64,000 bases of DNA, taken from NCBI RefSeq assembly GCF_030284385.1, contig NZ_CP127221.1, positions 1,798,001 through 1,862,000 of the forward strand. Direction: 5' to 3'. The position numbers were made by a program, and so were the translations under genes. This DNA comes from Altererythrobacter rubellus (GTDB taxonomy: Bacteria; Pseudomonadota; Alphaproteobacteria; Sphingomonadales; Sphingomonadaceae). The notes below the pieces were generated by a model. The model was given only the letters and a program-made list of their open reading frames with translations. It had not been told where the DNA came from and searched no databases. Shown piece after piece: positions 45,357 to 54,367 of the stretch. Position 1 is the stretch's first letter. Each line of letters starts with the position of its first letter.

Positions 45357-46136
45357 ATGCCAAAGGCTCCTCCCCCCTCCGCAGACCGCCCAGATGGTGA
45401 CCGCATTGCCAAGCTGCTTGCGCGTGCGGGAATTGCCAGCCGTCGCGAGATCGAACGGATGATCGCTGACGGGCGGGTCGCCATTGATGGCAAACCAGTC
45501 GATACGCCGGCAACCTTTCTGACAGATCTCAAAGGTGTGACGGTTGATGGCAAGCCTGTCGCTGCGCCAGAGCCCACACGGCTGTTCGCCTTCCACAAGC
45601 CAACCGGGCTGATTACCGCTGAACGCGACCCCATGGGTCGGCCCACAATCTACAGCGCGCTGGTCAATGCCTTGCCCAAGAGGACCCCGCGATTGATGCC
45701 GATCGGGCGGCTGGACCTCAATACTGAGGGCCTATTGCTGCTCACCAATGACGGTGAACTCAAACGCGAGATGGAGCTTCCTTCTAGTGGAATCCCACGT
45801 ATTTACCGCGCGCGCACCTTTGGCGATGTGACTCAGGAACAACTCGAAGAACTGATCGACGGCATTTCAATTGATGGTGTGAATTATGGCCCAATCGACG
45901 CTAATCTTGAGCGCAGCACGGGTCGCAACCAATGGATTGAAGTCAGCATCACCGAAGGCAAGAACCGGGAGGTGCGCAAAGTTCTGGAACATCTGGGGCT
46001 CCAGGTCAGCAGGTTGATCCGCACCGCCTATGGTCCGTTTGAACTGGAAGATTTGCCACGCGGTAGAGCACGCGAGATTCGCAAACACGAATTGGGCAAG
46101 TTCCGCAGTCGATTGAAGCGCGGCTTCAAATTATGA
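45357..46136 (+). CDS. Pseudouridine synthase, RsuA/RluB/RluE family
   Basis: A 259-residue rRNA pseudouridine synthase. An N-terminal S4 domain (RIAKLLARAGIASRREIERMI) is followed by the catalytic domain, with the key Asp in GRLDLNTEGLLLLT. KNREVRKVLEHLGLQVSRLIR is the typical third motif. RluB-like activity (23S U2605) is likely. The C-terminal extension is short and basic. It overlaps rsmD by 4 bp. Confidence 0.92.
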   Translation: MPKAPPPSADRPDGDRIAKLLARAGIASRREIERMIADGRVAIDGKPVDTPATFLTDLKGVTVDGKPVAAPEPTRLFAFHKPTGLITAERDPMGRPTIYSALVNALPKRTPRLMPIGRLDLNTEGLLLLTNDGELKREMELPSSGIPRIYRARTFGDVTQEQLEELIDGISIDGVNYGPIDANLERSTGRNQWIEVSITEGKNREVRKVLEHLGLQVSRLIRTAYGPFELEDLPRGRAREIRKHELGKFRSRLKRGFKL

Positions 46137-46678
46137 GAATCATCGCAGGCGAATGGCGCGGGCGGAAACTGATCGCACCGCGCGGCGATGCGACACGGCC
46201 AACGGCTGACCGCACACGCGAAACGCTGTTCAACATGCTTGTTAGCCGGATCGGTGATTTCGATGGGTTGCGTGTGGCCGATCTGTTCGCAGGTTCCGGC
46301 GCGCTTGGACTCGAAGCACTTTCAAGAGGTGCAGCGCATTGCCTGTTTGTAGAACAAGAAAAGCCGGCCGTGGACGCGATCAAGGCAAATGTTCTGGCAC
46401 TTGACGCGCGCGGCCGCAGTGATGTCCAGCATGCCTCGGTCATGTCGCTGCCTCCCGCGCGCGAACCGCTCGATCTGATTCTGCTTGATCCGCCCTATCG
46501 CACTGGCGCAGCATCTGTTGCCTTAGACCGGATGCTGCGGCTGGGCTGGATCGGCGATGCGACCTGGATCGCTGTCGAGACTTTAGGCAAGGAAGCAGTC
46601 GAAGTCGCGGGGCTCGAGCCAATGGCCGACCGCAAGGTAGGTAAAGCGCGATTGACGCTGTTGACCAAGGCGGAGTGA
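46133..46678 (+). CDS. rsmD: 16S rRNA (guanine-966-N2)-methyltransferase
   Basis: A 181-residue methyltransferase. The N-terminal RIIAGEWRGRKLIAP and RPTADRTRETLFNML are RsmD signatures; the SAM-binding region is VADLFAGSGALGLEAL, and the catalytic DPPY motif lies in LILLDPPY. The start ATG overlaps the preceding stop (ATGA). Confidence 0.95.
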   Translation: MRIIAGEWRGRKLIAPRGDATRPTADRTRETLFNMLVSRIGDFDGLRVADLFAGSGALGLEALSRGAAHCLFVEQEKPAVDAIKANVLALDARGRSDVQHASVMSLPPAREPLDLILLDPPYRTGAASVALDRMLRLGWIGDATWIAVETLGKEAVEVAGLEPMADRKVGKARLTLLTKAE

Positions 46679-46723
46679 GGCTTGCCGACAAGGCAAACGT
46701 TCTCTACCTGTTCACATCAAACG

Positions 46724-49033
46724 ATGACCGATCCAGCCCCCCTTCCATCTACGCAAGGCCGCGAAAATGTTCCGGCGTACGCCGCGCAGCTGAACCCGCC
46801 GCAGCGCGAAGCAGTGCTGACGACAGAGGGCCCAGTCTTGATGCTGGCGGGCGCAGGCACGGGTAAAACCGCTGCACTTACGTCTCGATTGGTGCATCTC
46901 GTTGCAACCCGCCGTGCATGGCCAAGCCAGATCCTGTGCGTCACCTTCACCAATAAGGCGGCGCGCGAAATGCGCGAACGCGTGGCAGGGCATTTGGGGC
47001 AGACCGTTGAGGGGATGCCGTGGCTCGGCACGTTCCACTCAATTTGCGCAAAAATGCTGCGCCGCCATGCCGAGCTAGTCGGGCTGCAAAGCAATTACAC
47101 CATCATCGATACAGACGATCAGCTGCGCCTTCTGAAACAGCTGATCCAGCAGAATGATCTGGATGAGAAGCGCTGGCCGGCGCGTCAGCTTGCGGGCTTA
47201 ATCGACCGCTGGAAGAACCGCGGGCTTAATCCAGGCGATCTGGATGCGGTAGAGAATGAAAGCTACGCCAATGGGCGCGGGCAACAATTCTACCAGCTTT
47301 ATCAAGACCGGATGAAGGCTCTCAACGCCTGCGACTTCGGTGATCTGATGCTTCATATGCTGAACATCTTCAGGCAATACCGCGAAGTGTTGGAAGATTA
47401 TCAGCAACGCTTCAAATACATACTGGTTGACGAGTATCAGGACACGAATGCGGTGCAGTATCTGTGGCTGCGCCTGCTGGCACAAGCGCACAAGAACATC
47501 TGTGTCGTCGGAGACGATGACCAGTCGATTTACTCATGGCGCGGAGCCGAAGTCGCCAATATCCTGAAATTCGAGAAAGACTTCCCCGGCGCCAAGGTTG
47601 TGAAGCTGGAGCAGAACTATCGCTCAACACCGCACATTCTGGGTGCAGCCTCCGGCCTGATCCGAACCAATTCAGAACGCCACGACAAGACGCTTTGGAC
47701 CGAGACCAACGGCGGTGACAAAGTGCGCGTCATCGGCGTTTGGGACGCTCCCGAAGAAGCACGCCGCGTGGGCGAAGAGATTGAGCGCTTGGAACGTGAA
47801 GGCGCGCCGCTAGACAAAGTCGCAATCCTTGTGCGCGCGCAATACCAGACGCGTGAATTCGAAGATCGCTTCATCCAGATCGGGATCAACTACCGAATCA
47901 TTGGCGGCTTCCGTTTCTACGAACGCGCGGAAATCCGCGATGCGCTGGCTTACCTGCGGGTTATCGCTCAACCGCAAGACGATCTCGCTTTCGAGAGAAT
48001 TTATAACCAGCCCAAGCGCGGGCTTGGCGCAAAGACACTGGAAAAGATGCACCAGCATTCGCGCAAAACCGGTCTGCCGCTAGCTGCCGCGTCACTGCAG
48101 ATGGCCGATAGCGACGAGCTGCCTAAGCGTGCCGCTGGCACTATTGCCGCGCTATTGGGCCAATTCCTGCATTGGCGCGAACAGTCTGAAGCAGTCACCC
48201 CGGCGGACCTGTTGCGCATGGTGTTGGACGAGAGTGGCTATACCGAAATGCTCAATGCGGAACGCACCGCCGAAGCCGCTGGACGATTAGAGAACCTGTC
48301 AGAGCTCGCGCGGGCGATGGAAGAATACGAAACGCTTGGCGATTTTCTAGAGCATGTCAGCCTGGTGATGGACAATGACGCGGCCGACGATGGTGAGAAG
48401 GTCACCATCATAACCATGCATGGCGCAAAGGGTCTGGAGTTCGATCACGTTTTCCTGCCCGGGTGGGAAGAAGGCGTGTTCCCCTCGCAACGCTCGCTCG
48501 ATGAAGGCGGATTGGCCAGCCTGGAGGAGGAACGGCGCTTGGCCTATGTCGGGATCACGCGCGCCCGGCGCCGCTGCATAATCCTGCATGCAGCAAACCG
48601 GCGTATCTACGGCCAGTGGACCAGCAGCATTCCCAGCCGCTTCATCGAAGAGTTGCCTGAAGAACATATCGATCAGGAAACCACGCTGACAGGCGGCGCA
48701 TCACTTTGGCAAGCGAACTGGTCTGAAAGCGAAGACCCGTTTGCACATGTGGCGCAAGATCGGCCACAGCGTTCCTCTCAGCGTGGCCCTGGATGGCAGC
48801 GCGCTATCTCTACCGGCTACGAGACCAAGCAAGTCCGCGTACGCGAAAACAAGCGCTCTGCCGCCAGTTTTGCGGCCAAGCCGCGCAGCGATATCGCGAT
48901 TGGACAACGCGTCTTCCATGACAAATTCGGCTATGGTATTGTTGTGTATCAAGAAGGCAACAAGCTCGAGATCAACTTCGAGCATTCGGGCACGAAACGC
49001 GTGATCGACAGCTTTGTTAGCCTTGCGGATTAA
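46724..49033 (+). CDS. UvrD/PcrA-type superfamily 1 DNA helicase
   Basis: A 769-residue 3'-5' helicase for repair and replication. Walker A is AGAGTGKT (42-49), Walker B is in LVDEYQDTN, and further motifs include VGDDDQSIYSWRGAE, EQNYRST, TMHGAKGLEFDHVFLPG and YVGITRARRR. The C-terminal end (GQRVFHDKFGYGIVV and on) is the Tudor-like domain that binds RNA polymerase in PcrA/UvrD. The ATG at 46724 fits better than a TTG at 46682. Confidence 0.94.
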   Translation: MTDPAPLPSTQGRENVPAYAAQLNPPQREAVLTTEGPVLMLAGAGTGKTAALTSRLVHLVATRRAWPSQILCVTFTNKAAREMRERVAGHLGQTVEGMPWLGTFHSICAKMLRRHAELVGLQSNYTIIDTDDQLRLLKQLIQQNDLDEKRWPARQLAGLIDRWKNRGLNPGDLDAVENESYANGRGQQFYQLYQDRMKALNACDFGDLMLHMLNIFRQYREVLEDYQQRFKYILVDEYQDTNAVQYLWLRLLAQAHKNICVVGDDDQSIYSWRGAEVANILKFEKDFPGAKVVKLEQNYRSTPHILGAASGLIRTNSERHDKTLWTETNGGDKVRVIGVWDAPEEARRVGEEIERLEREGAPLDKVAILVRAQYQTREFEDRFIQIGINYRIIGGFRFYERAEIRDALAYLRVIAQPQDDLAFERIYNQPKRGLGAKTLEKMHQHSRKTGLPLAAASLQMADSDELPKRAAGTIAALLGQFLHWREQSEAVTPADLLRMVLDESGYTEMLNAERTAEAAGRLENLSELARAMEEYETLGDFLEHVSLVMDNDAADDGEKVTIITMHGAKGLEFDHVFLPGWEEGVFPSQRSLDEGGLASLEEERRLAYVGITRARRRCIILHAANRRIYGQWTSSIPSRFIEELPEEHIDQETTLTGGASLWQANWSESEDPFAHVAQDRPQRSSQRGPGWQRAISTGYETKQVRVRENKRSAASFAAKPRSDIAIGQRVFHDKFGYGIVVYQEGNKLEINFEHSGTKRVIDSFVSLAD

Positions 49034-49134
49034 AAACGCCGCGCCCGGCATGCTGCACCATCGTGACTAGCTGAAGCGACAGTATCGAAGCTGCAGCTTC
49101 GACCTATCGTTCCTAAACGAACTGACGCAGACGT

Positions 49135-49923
49135 TTGAGGGAGGCCGCTATCAGCATTCTGGACAATTTTCGCCTTGATGGAGAGGTGGCAGTCGTCACC
49201 GGTTCAGGCAAGGGCATTGGCCGAGCGATCGCAATTGGCCTTGCCGAGGCAGGGGCCGATGTAGCGTTGGCATCGAGGACGCAGTCCGATCTTGACGCTG
49301 TAGCCGAAGAGATCCGTGCGCTCGGCCGGCAGGCATTACCCATTGCCACTGACGCAACCGACCGGTCTGCGCTTGAGCGACTTGCGGACGAGACAGTCGC
49401 CAAACTGGGTAAACTGACGATCTGGGTCAACAATGCGGGCGGTATACCCGATGGCACGCCGCGTTATCTCACCCGTACGTCGGAAGAGAATTTCGATGCT
49501 CAGATCGCCCTGAACCTGAAAGCTGTCTGGATGGGTTCGACCGTTGCGGCCGGAAAAATGGCGGAGAGCGGCGGTGCAATCATCAACATCTCGTCCCGCT
49601 CTGCCTTTGGCCCGCAGGTCAAAAATGGGCCCTATGGCGCTGCAAAGGCGGCGGTCAACAGCCTGACCAGCACCATGTCCGTAGAAGTTGCCCCACGGAT
49701 CCGAGTCAATGCCATCGCGCCGGGGCCGGTACCGACAGAGAATTTTGACGACTGCATGGGCACAGACACGGAGGAAAAACGCGAAGAGCTACTCAAGATG
49801 ATCGGCGTTCCGATGCAGCGGTATGGCCGACCGGAGGATATAGCAGCGGCCGTTGTCTATATGGCATCACCCGCGGCAAGCTGGGTGGCCGGACAATGCC
49901 TGTACGTGACCGGCGGTCGCTAG
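49135..49923 (+). CDS. Short-chain dehydrogenase/reductase (start codon uncertain)
   Basis: A 262-residue SDR if started at TTG 49135. The NAD(P)-binding TGSGKGIGRAIA, VNNAGG, the catalytic Ser in NISSRSAFG and YGAAKAAVN (Tyr-X-X-X-Lys) are intact; the C terminus is CLYVTGGR. The TTG lies before and overlaps a strong GAGGGAGG site. The best-placed start is five bases after that site, at 49150, but the codon there is ATC, followed by SILDNF, where relatives begin. The substrate is unknown; glucose/alcohol dehydrogenases of the 7-alpha-HSDH type are similar. Confidence 0.88.
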   Translation: MREAAISILDNFRLDGEVAVVTGSGKGIGRAIAIGLAEAGADVALASRTQSDLDAVAEEIRALGRQALPIATDATDRSALERLADETVAKLGKLTIWVNNAGGIPDGTPRYLTRTSEENFDAQIALNLKAVWMGSTVAAGKMAESGGAIINISSRSAFGPQVKNGPYGAAKAAVNSLTSTMSVEVAPRIRVNAIAPGPVPTENFDDCMGTDTEEKREELLKMIGVPMQRYGRPEDIAAAVVYMASPAASWVAGQCLYVTGGR

Positions 49924-50130
49924 TGCATCGCTCTTGTGAAGCCGGTGTGCTGCAGGCGAAATCATGAACTCGCCAACGATGCCAAGCGTCCATGACACAT
50001 CGGCATGAGTGAAAAAACCGCCAACTGCTCATTACGCCAGCCAGAACGACAATTCCCATCGATAGCCCAAGCAAAATCGCGAACGTCCCGTCAAACACGA
50101 AGCTGAGCAGCTTGCCTAACGGGTGTTTTC
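49924..50130. other. Decayed stretch without an intact gene
   Basis: No intact gene. On the minus strand LLSFVFDGTFAILLGLSMGIVV (about 50116-50050) looks like a membrane helix of a former gene. After an apparent frameshift near 50020 another frame reads FTHADVSWTLGIVGEFMI. The family is not recognised. Confidence 0.3.
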
Positions 50131-50167
50131 GCAGAAGCGATTGCCAATGTCGAGAAGCTGACAGGCA
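50131..50167 (+). repeat. 37-bp copy of an rhlE segment, inverted relative to the gene
   Basis: This stretch matches the reverse complement of 50848-50884 inside the helicase gene at 36 of 37 positions, and is in the same reading frame (AEAIANVEKLTG). The two copies form an inverted pair about 680 bp apart. Confidence 0.9.
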
Positions 50168-50472
50168 CGGCGATCACATTTCTGGCGAAGATATTCCTTG
50201 GACGTAGCTTTGGCATTGTGCCTGCAAATCGCGTAGTAAAACAGTAAGGCGTATACAGGTTTGTGCGCCATCCGATGTACCTGGGATACATCCTGAATCA
50301 GCTGGGTTTCCTCTTGTTCTTCTTCTCACTGCACAACGTGGCAGTATACACAGTGGCGTGGATCGCATTCTGGTTGCGCGCCAAAGAAGAAGAAAAATTT
50401 CTCGAAGCCGATGAATAGTATCGCACCTATCGTGAAAAGGTAGGTTATCGCCTTTTCCCTGGCATAGCTTAG
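50131..50472 (+). pseudogene. Isoprenylcysteine carboxyl methyltransferase (ICMT)-like relic
   Basis: One frame reads FLAKIFLGRSFGIVPANR, then after a TAA (50245-50247) GVYRFVRHPMYLGYILNQLG and a hydrophobic stretch, then KEEEKFLEADE, a TAG (50416-50418), and YRTYREKVGYRLFPGIA before the final TAG. This is the C-terminal part of a membrane methyltransferase of the ICMT/PEMT family, with two nonsense codons. No intact 5' half is visible: the frame instead opens with AEAIANVEKLTG, which is a copied piece of the nearby rhlE gene. The gene is dead. Confidence 0.8.
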
Positions 50473-50557
50473 GAACCGAAGCGTTTGCTAGGCCCGGTTT
50501 GCCACCTCGAAAGGATGATCCTGAGGTTGCAGACCGGGTTTGTTCATTCCCGAATTT

Positions 50558-51934
50558 CTAGCCGACCCCGACATCAAGAAAACCGGGCTTCGGACCGTTC
50601 CACTCGCCAGCTGGAATCGGCTCGTCATCTTCGTCATAGCGATGCGAACGTGGTTTCTTTTCAGGCTGTTCTTCCGACTTGGGCTTTTTCTCACGTCGCG
50701 GCTTCTTGGAAGCATCCTGCTCGATGTCGTCCACTTTCCGGCGACTGTTGCTGCGTGCCTTCTTCTCTTCGCGCGGCTTTTCCGCCTCCGGATTCGGCTG
50801 CTTCAGCTCGACGCGTACGTCCTTCTTGCTGAACAACGCGATTTCACTGCCGGTCAGCTTCTCGACATTGGCAATCGCTTCTGCATCTTCTTTCGAAATA
50901 AACGTGAATGCGCGCCCCTTTGCACCCGCGCGACCAGTGCGGCCAATGCGGTGGACATAGTCATCGGGATGCCATGGCGTATCAAAGTTGAATACGTGGC
51001 TGACGCCTTTGATATCAAGTCCGCGCGCCGCAACATCAGAGGCGACCAGGATGTTCACATCACCGCTCTTGAACCGATCCAGCTCTTTCAAACGCGAGCC
51101 CTGGTCCATATCCCCGTGGATCTCGCTGCTGGCAAATCCATGGCGCTGCAAGCTCTTGTTGAGTTCGCGCACCGTCGTTTTCTTGTTCGCGAAAATCATC
51201 GCGGTTTCGACCAGATCGTGACGCAGTAGCCAGCGCAAGGTCTCGCGTTTCTGTTTTGTCTGAACCGGGATCTTGAAAGCGGTGATATCTTTGTTCGTGC
51301 TTGCCGCACGGCTCACTTCGATCCGTTTTGGATTGTTGAGAAATTTCTTCGCCAGCTTCTCGATCGGCGAAGGCATGGTGGCCGAAAACAGCATCGTTTG
51401 ACGCGTTTCGGGCAATTTCGAACAGATAAACTCAATGTCCGGAATGAAGCCCATGTCCAGCATCCGGTCAGCTTCATCGATCACGAGCAGTTCGCAGCCG
51501 TTGAGCAGTATCTTGCCGCGCTCGAACAAATCCATCAGCCGACCTGGTGTAGCGATCAAAACGTCGACGCCTTCATCAAGCGCTTTCAACTGATCGCCCA
51601 TTTGAACACCGCCAATAAGCAGTGCCATTTTCAGGTCATGGTTCTTGCCGTATTTCTCAAAATTCTCGGCAACTTGAGCGGCCAACTCTCGTGTTGGCTC
51701 AAGAATTAGAGAGCGCGGCATCAGCGCGCGCCGCCGGCCAGCCGCCATGACATCAATCATTGGGAGCACGAAACTCGCGGTCTTGCCCGTTCCAGTCTGC
51801 GCGATCCCGATCAAATCCTTCATCATCAGAATCGCAGGGATCGCTTCCGCCTGAATATCGGTCGGAGTGGTATAGCCAGCGGAATCAACCGCCTTGAGCA
51901 ATTCAGGTGAAAGGCCGAGATCGGCGAAAGTCAT
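50558..51934 (-). CDS. rhlE: DEAD-box RNA helicase, RhlE type
   Basis: A 458-residue ATP-dependent RNA helicase. The Q motif is in FADLGLSPELLKAVDSAGYTTPT; motif I is AQTGTGKT, II is DEAD in VIDEADRML, III is SAT in LFSATMP, and VI is HRIGRTGRAG. The C-terminal tail (from about 375) is highly charged (Lys/Arg/Glu), as in RhlE proteins, and likely binds RNA. ATG 51934 (MTFADLGLS) is chosen over an upstream start at 52006. A 37-bp piece of this gene is duplicated in the neighbouring relic. Confidence 0.94.
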   Translation of the reverse strand: MTFADLGLSPELLKAVDSAGYTTPTDIQAEAIPAILMMKDLIGIAQTGTGKTASFVLPMIDVMAAGRRRALMPRSLILEPTRELAAQVAENFEKYGKNHDLKMALLIGGVQMGDQLKALDEGVDVLIATPGRLMDLFERGKILLNGCELLVIDEADRMLDMGFIPDIEFICSKLPETRQTMLFSATMPSPIEKLAKKFLNNPKRIEVSRAASTNKDITAFKIPVQTKQKRETLRWLLRHDLVETAMIFANKKTTVRELNKSLQRHGFASSEIHGDMDQGSRLKELDRFKSGDVNILVASDVAARGLDIKGVSHVFNFDTPWHPDDYVHRIGRTGRAGAKGRAFTFISKEDAEAIANVEKLTGSEIALFSKKDVRVELKQPNPEAEKPREEKKARSNSRRKVDDIEQDASKKPRREKKPKSEEQPEKKPRSHRYDEDDEPIPAGEWNGPKPGFLDVGVG

Positions 51935-52094
51935 ACGTTTTTGAATGTCCGGATCTGGAAGCGTTAAGCGCTCCGTGGATTGTGCAGTTGCGAAAGGTGT
52001 TCGCAATGCGAGCCGCGCACTTGCTCAAAAACTGACAAAAGTCAAGAAATCACGATGCAGCAACGCCTCTGCTGAACCAGCACAAGTCGCATGA

Positions 52095-52670
52095 TCAATT
52101 GTAGATGGGTGTCAGCTCGCGCATTCTGCTTAGCGCGCATTTTGCGCCTGCGCGCGATTGGAGCTTGTCACGATTAACGCAAATGTTTCCGTGTTCGCCC
52201 CGTTCCACGTAAAATCCCGAATAGAAATCGCGCGCGCGGCAACTCTTTTCCAGCCGTGCGCTGAGCATGCGCTGATCGCGCAGGTAGAGCACTAACCGAT
52301 CACCACTGCCGGTCTGAACACCCGCAATGCTGTTGATCGAAACACACTCTGTGTTGTCGCCCTCTTCATATCGAATGGGCTGCGGGAGCTCCTCCAGATC
52401 AGCGGCAAGATTCTGCCTAGGGCTAACTCTGCGAGGAGAGATACGCACAGTCACGCGGCGCTCGATACGGACTTGATAGGCGACATTTGGCGGCAAGCCA
52501 GTGAAACTGTTTGCGGTAGCTTCCAGTTTGCTTGACGGCCCGGACAATACCTCAACTTCGCGCGGATCGAGCCTTGCGCTCTTATCGATTTCGCCAACAA
52601 TCGAACCGTCGGACACGCCGAACGGCAAGATCAGCGCTAGCGGCGCAAGATAGGCGAGCATGCTGGGCAT
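52095..52670 (-). CDS. Hypothetical exported protein
   Basis: A 191-residue protein that I do not recognise. The N terminus (MPSMLAYLAPLALILPFGVS) is a probable signal peptide. The mature part has an Arg-rich strand region (RIERRVTVRISPRR at about 68-81) and four Cys, at CVSIN, SCRARDF, NICVN and KCALS, which could form two disulfides. It has no close neighbour in the same orientation apart from rhlE, 160 bp downstream. Confidence 0.6.
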   Translation of the reverse strand: MPSMLAYLAPLALILPFGVSDGSIVGEIDKSARLDPREVEVLSGPSSKLEATANSFTGLPPNVAYQVRIERRVTVRISPRRVSPRQNLAADLEELPQPIRYEEGDNTECVSINSIAGVQTGSGDRLVLYLRDQRMLSARLEKSCRARDFYSGFYVERGEHGNICVNRDKLQSRAGAKCALSRMRELTPIYN

Positions 52671-52826
52671 GGTGGTTCAATCTTTTGGGCTAAATTTCAC
52701 CCGATCTCTGACCCCTGTTTGGCTACTGTGTCACGCGATACCACAATGGGTTGAATAGCGGCTTAATGCGTTTGGGGTTATCTGCAAAGTCTGGAAACAC
52801 TTGTTTGCCTGTGGCAATGGGCAGGC

Positions 52827-54260
52827 ATGAGCGACGTCCAGACTTTTGTACGACAGGCCGCAGACCTTCTGGGACCGCGCGGATTTTCATGCGATCCCGA
52901 TCTGGTGGAGCCCTGGCTGACCGATTGGCGTGGCCGATTTCATGGCCGGACCATCGGGCTGGCATCACCCGCCTCAACGCAAGAAGTTGCTGAATTCGTC
53001 AAACTTTGCCGCAAACACCATATCCCGATTGTCCCCCAGGGCGGCAATAGCGGCATGGTTGGTGGTGCCACGCCTGACGAGAGCGGTCATTCTGTGCTGC
53101 TATCCTCACGTCGGATGGATGCGGTGCGGTCATTCGATGTCGACGCGCGCCAGATCGTCTGCGATGCCGGTGTCATCCTTCAGAATCTGCACGAAAAAGT
53201 CGAAGAAGAAGGGCTGCGCCTCCCACTGACTCTGGGCGGCAAGGGCTCAGCCACAGTTGGCGGGCTTATCGCGACCAATGCTGGCGGAACACAGGTGCTA
53301 CGCCACGGAACAATGCGTGCGCAGGTTTTGGGACTTGAAGCCGTTCTTGCAAATGGCGATATTTTTGAGAGCCTTACTGCTCTGAAGAAAGACAATCGCG
53401 GCTTTGACCTCAAGCAACTCTTGATCGGATCAGAGGGCACGCTGGGCATCGTAACGGCGGCAAACCTGCGCCTGCTTCCGCAAATTGGCGAACGTGTGGT
53501 CGCTTGGGTAGGTGTGGAGAGCATCCACATGGCGCGCGAACTCCTCCTACATTTCGAGGCATGCATGCCGGAAGAACTCGAAGGCTTTGAGGTTGTGCCG
53601 GACCATTGCCTTGAAAGCGTACTTGCGCATCTTCCCGATGCCCGTGCACCATTGGCTGAGCGCTATCCGTGGAACGCTTTGATTGAGCTTGTCGCCGCGC
53701 CGGCGCAAAGCGCCCTGCTGCGCGAGGCGACTGAGGCCGCCTTTGCTGGAGCGATGGAGAAGGATCTGCTGCTCGATGCAGTCATTGCAGCCAATGAAAC
53801 ACAGGCTGACAACTTTTGGTTGCTGCGAGACTCCATAGCTCCGGCAGAGCGCGCGTTGGGCCCGGCGATGCAACACGATATTTCCGTCCCCGTCGAGCGC
53901 ATGCCAGATTTCGTGGAAGCTGCCATCCCGCATGTTGAAGCGCAGTTCCCTGGCACGAAAGGTTTGGCATTCGGGCATTTGGGGGATGGCAATGTGCATT
54001 TCCACGTGCTTGCTCCAGACGGGGCAGTGCCGGGAGAATGGGAAAACACCCAAGGCAAGTTGGTAAGCCGTGTCATCTACGAAATGGTCACTGAATGGGG
54101 CGGTTCAATCAGCGCAGAACATGGTATCGGTCAGGTCAAACGTGACGAGCTGGAGCGGCTGGGTGACCCGGTAGCACTCAACATGATGCGTAGCGTTAAA
54201 GCCGCGCTCGATCCGGACGGGCTGCTCAACCCTGGTAAACTTGTCCCGGGCTCAGGTTAG
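52827..54260 (+). CDS. FAD-linked 2-hydroxyacid dehydrogenase (GlcD/D2HGDH type)
   Basis: A 477-residue flavoenzyme of the VAO/PCMH fold. The FAD-binding domain has PIVPQGGNSGMVGGATP and GGLIATNAGGTQVLRHGTMRAQVLGLE; the C-terminal FAD-linked oxidase domain ends in GGSISAEHGIGQVKRDEL and DPDGLLNPGKLVP. Likely substrates are D-2-hydroxyglutarate or D-lactate, but the sequence does not decide. A terminator follows at 54307. Confidence 0.9.
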   Translation: MSDVQTFVRQAADLLGPRGFSCDPDLVEPWLTDWRGRFHGRTIGLASPASTQEVAEFVKLCRKHHIPIVPQGGNSGMVGGATPDESGHSVLLSSRRMDAVRSFDVDARQIVCDAGVILQNLHEKVEEEGLRLPLTLGGKGSATVGGLIATNAGGTQVLRHGTMRAQVLGLEAVLANGDIFESLTALKKDNRGFDLKQLLIGSEGTLGIVTAANLRLLPQIGERVVAWVGVESIHMARELLLHFEACMPEELEGFEVVPDHCLESVLAHLPDARAPLAERYPWNALIELVAAPAQSALLREATEAAFAGAMEKDLLLDAVIAANETQADNFWLLRDSIAPAERALGPAMQHDISVPVERMPDFVEAAIPHVEAQFPGTKGLAFGHLGDGNVHFHVLAPDGAVPGEWENTQGKLVSRVIYEMVTEWGGSISAEHGIGQVKRDELERLGDPVALNMMRSVKAALDPDGLLNPGKLVPGSG

Positions 54261-54306
54261 AGCGGCTTGCTTATGAGAGCCTGAAGGCCTAAAGCGCGCA
54301 TCGCGC

Positions 54307-54337
54307 GGCCCGCTGGCGATCCAGCGAGGCCTTTTTT
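54307..54337 (+). terminator. Rho-independent terminator after the FAD dehydrogenase
   Basis: GGCCCGCTGG/CCAGCGAGGCC form a stem with a CGAT loop, followed by six T. Confidence 0.85.
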
Positions 54338-54367
54338 GAATTTTGCACTATTTCTCGGAGACGTTTC

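Noticed and set aside
46682..46723. A TTG start that lengthens the helicase by 14 residues
   Set aside because: The extra residues are unlike the family, and the ATG at 46724 fits.
49793..50098. A 101-codon minus-strand gene
   Set aside because: It overlaps the end of the SDR gene, its second half is not protein-like, and only a short membrane-like piece is plausible; treated as decayed sequence.
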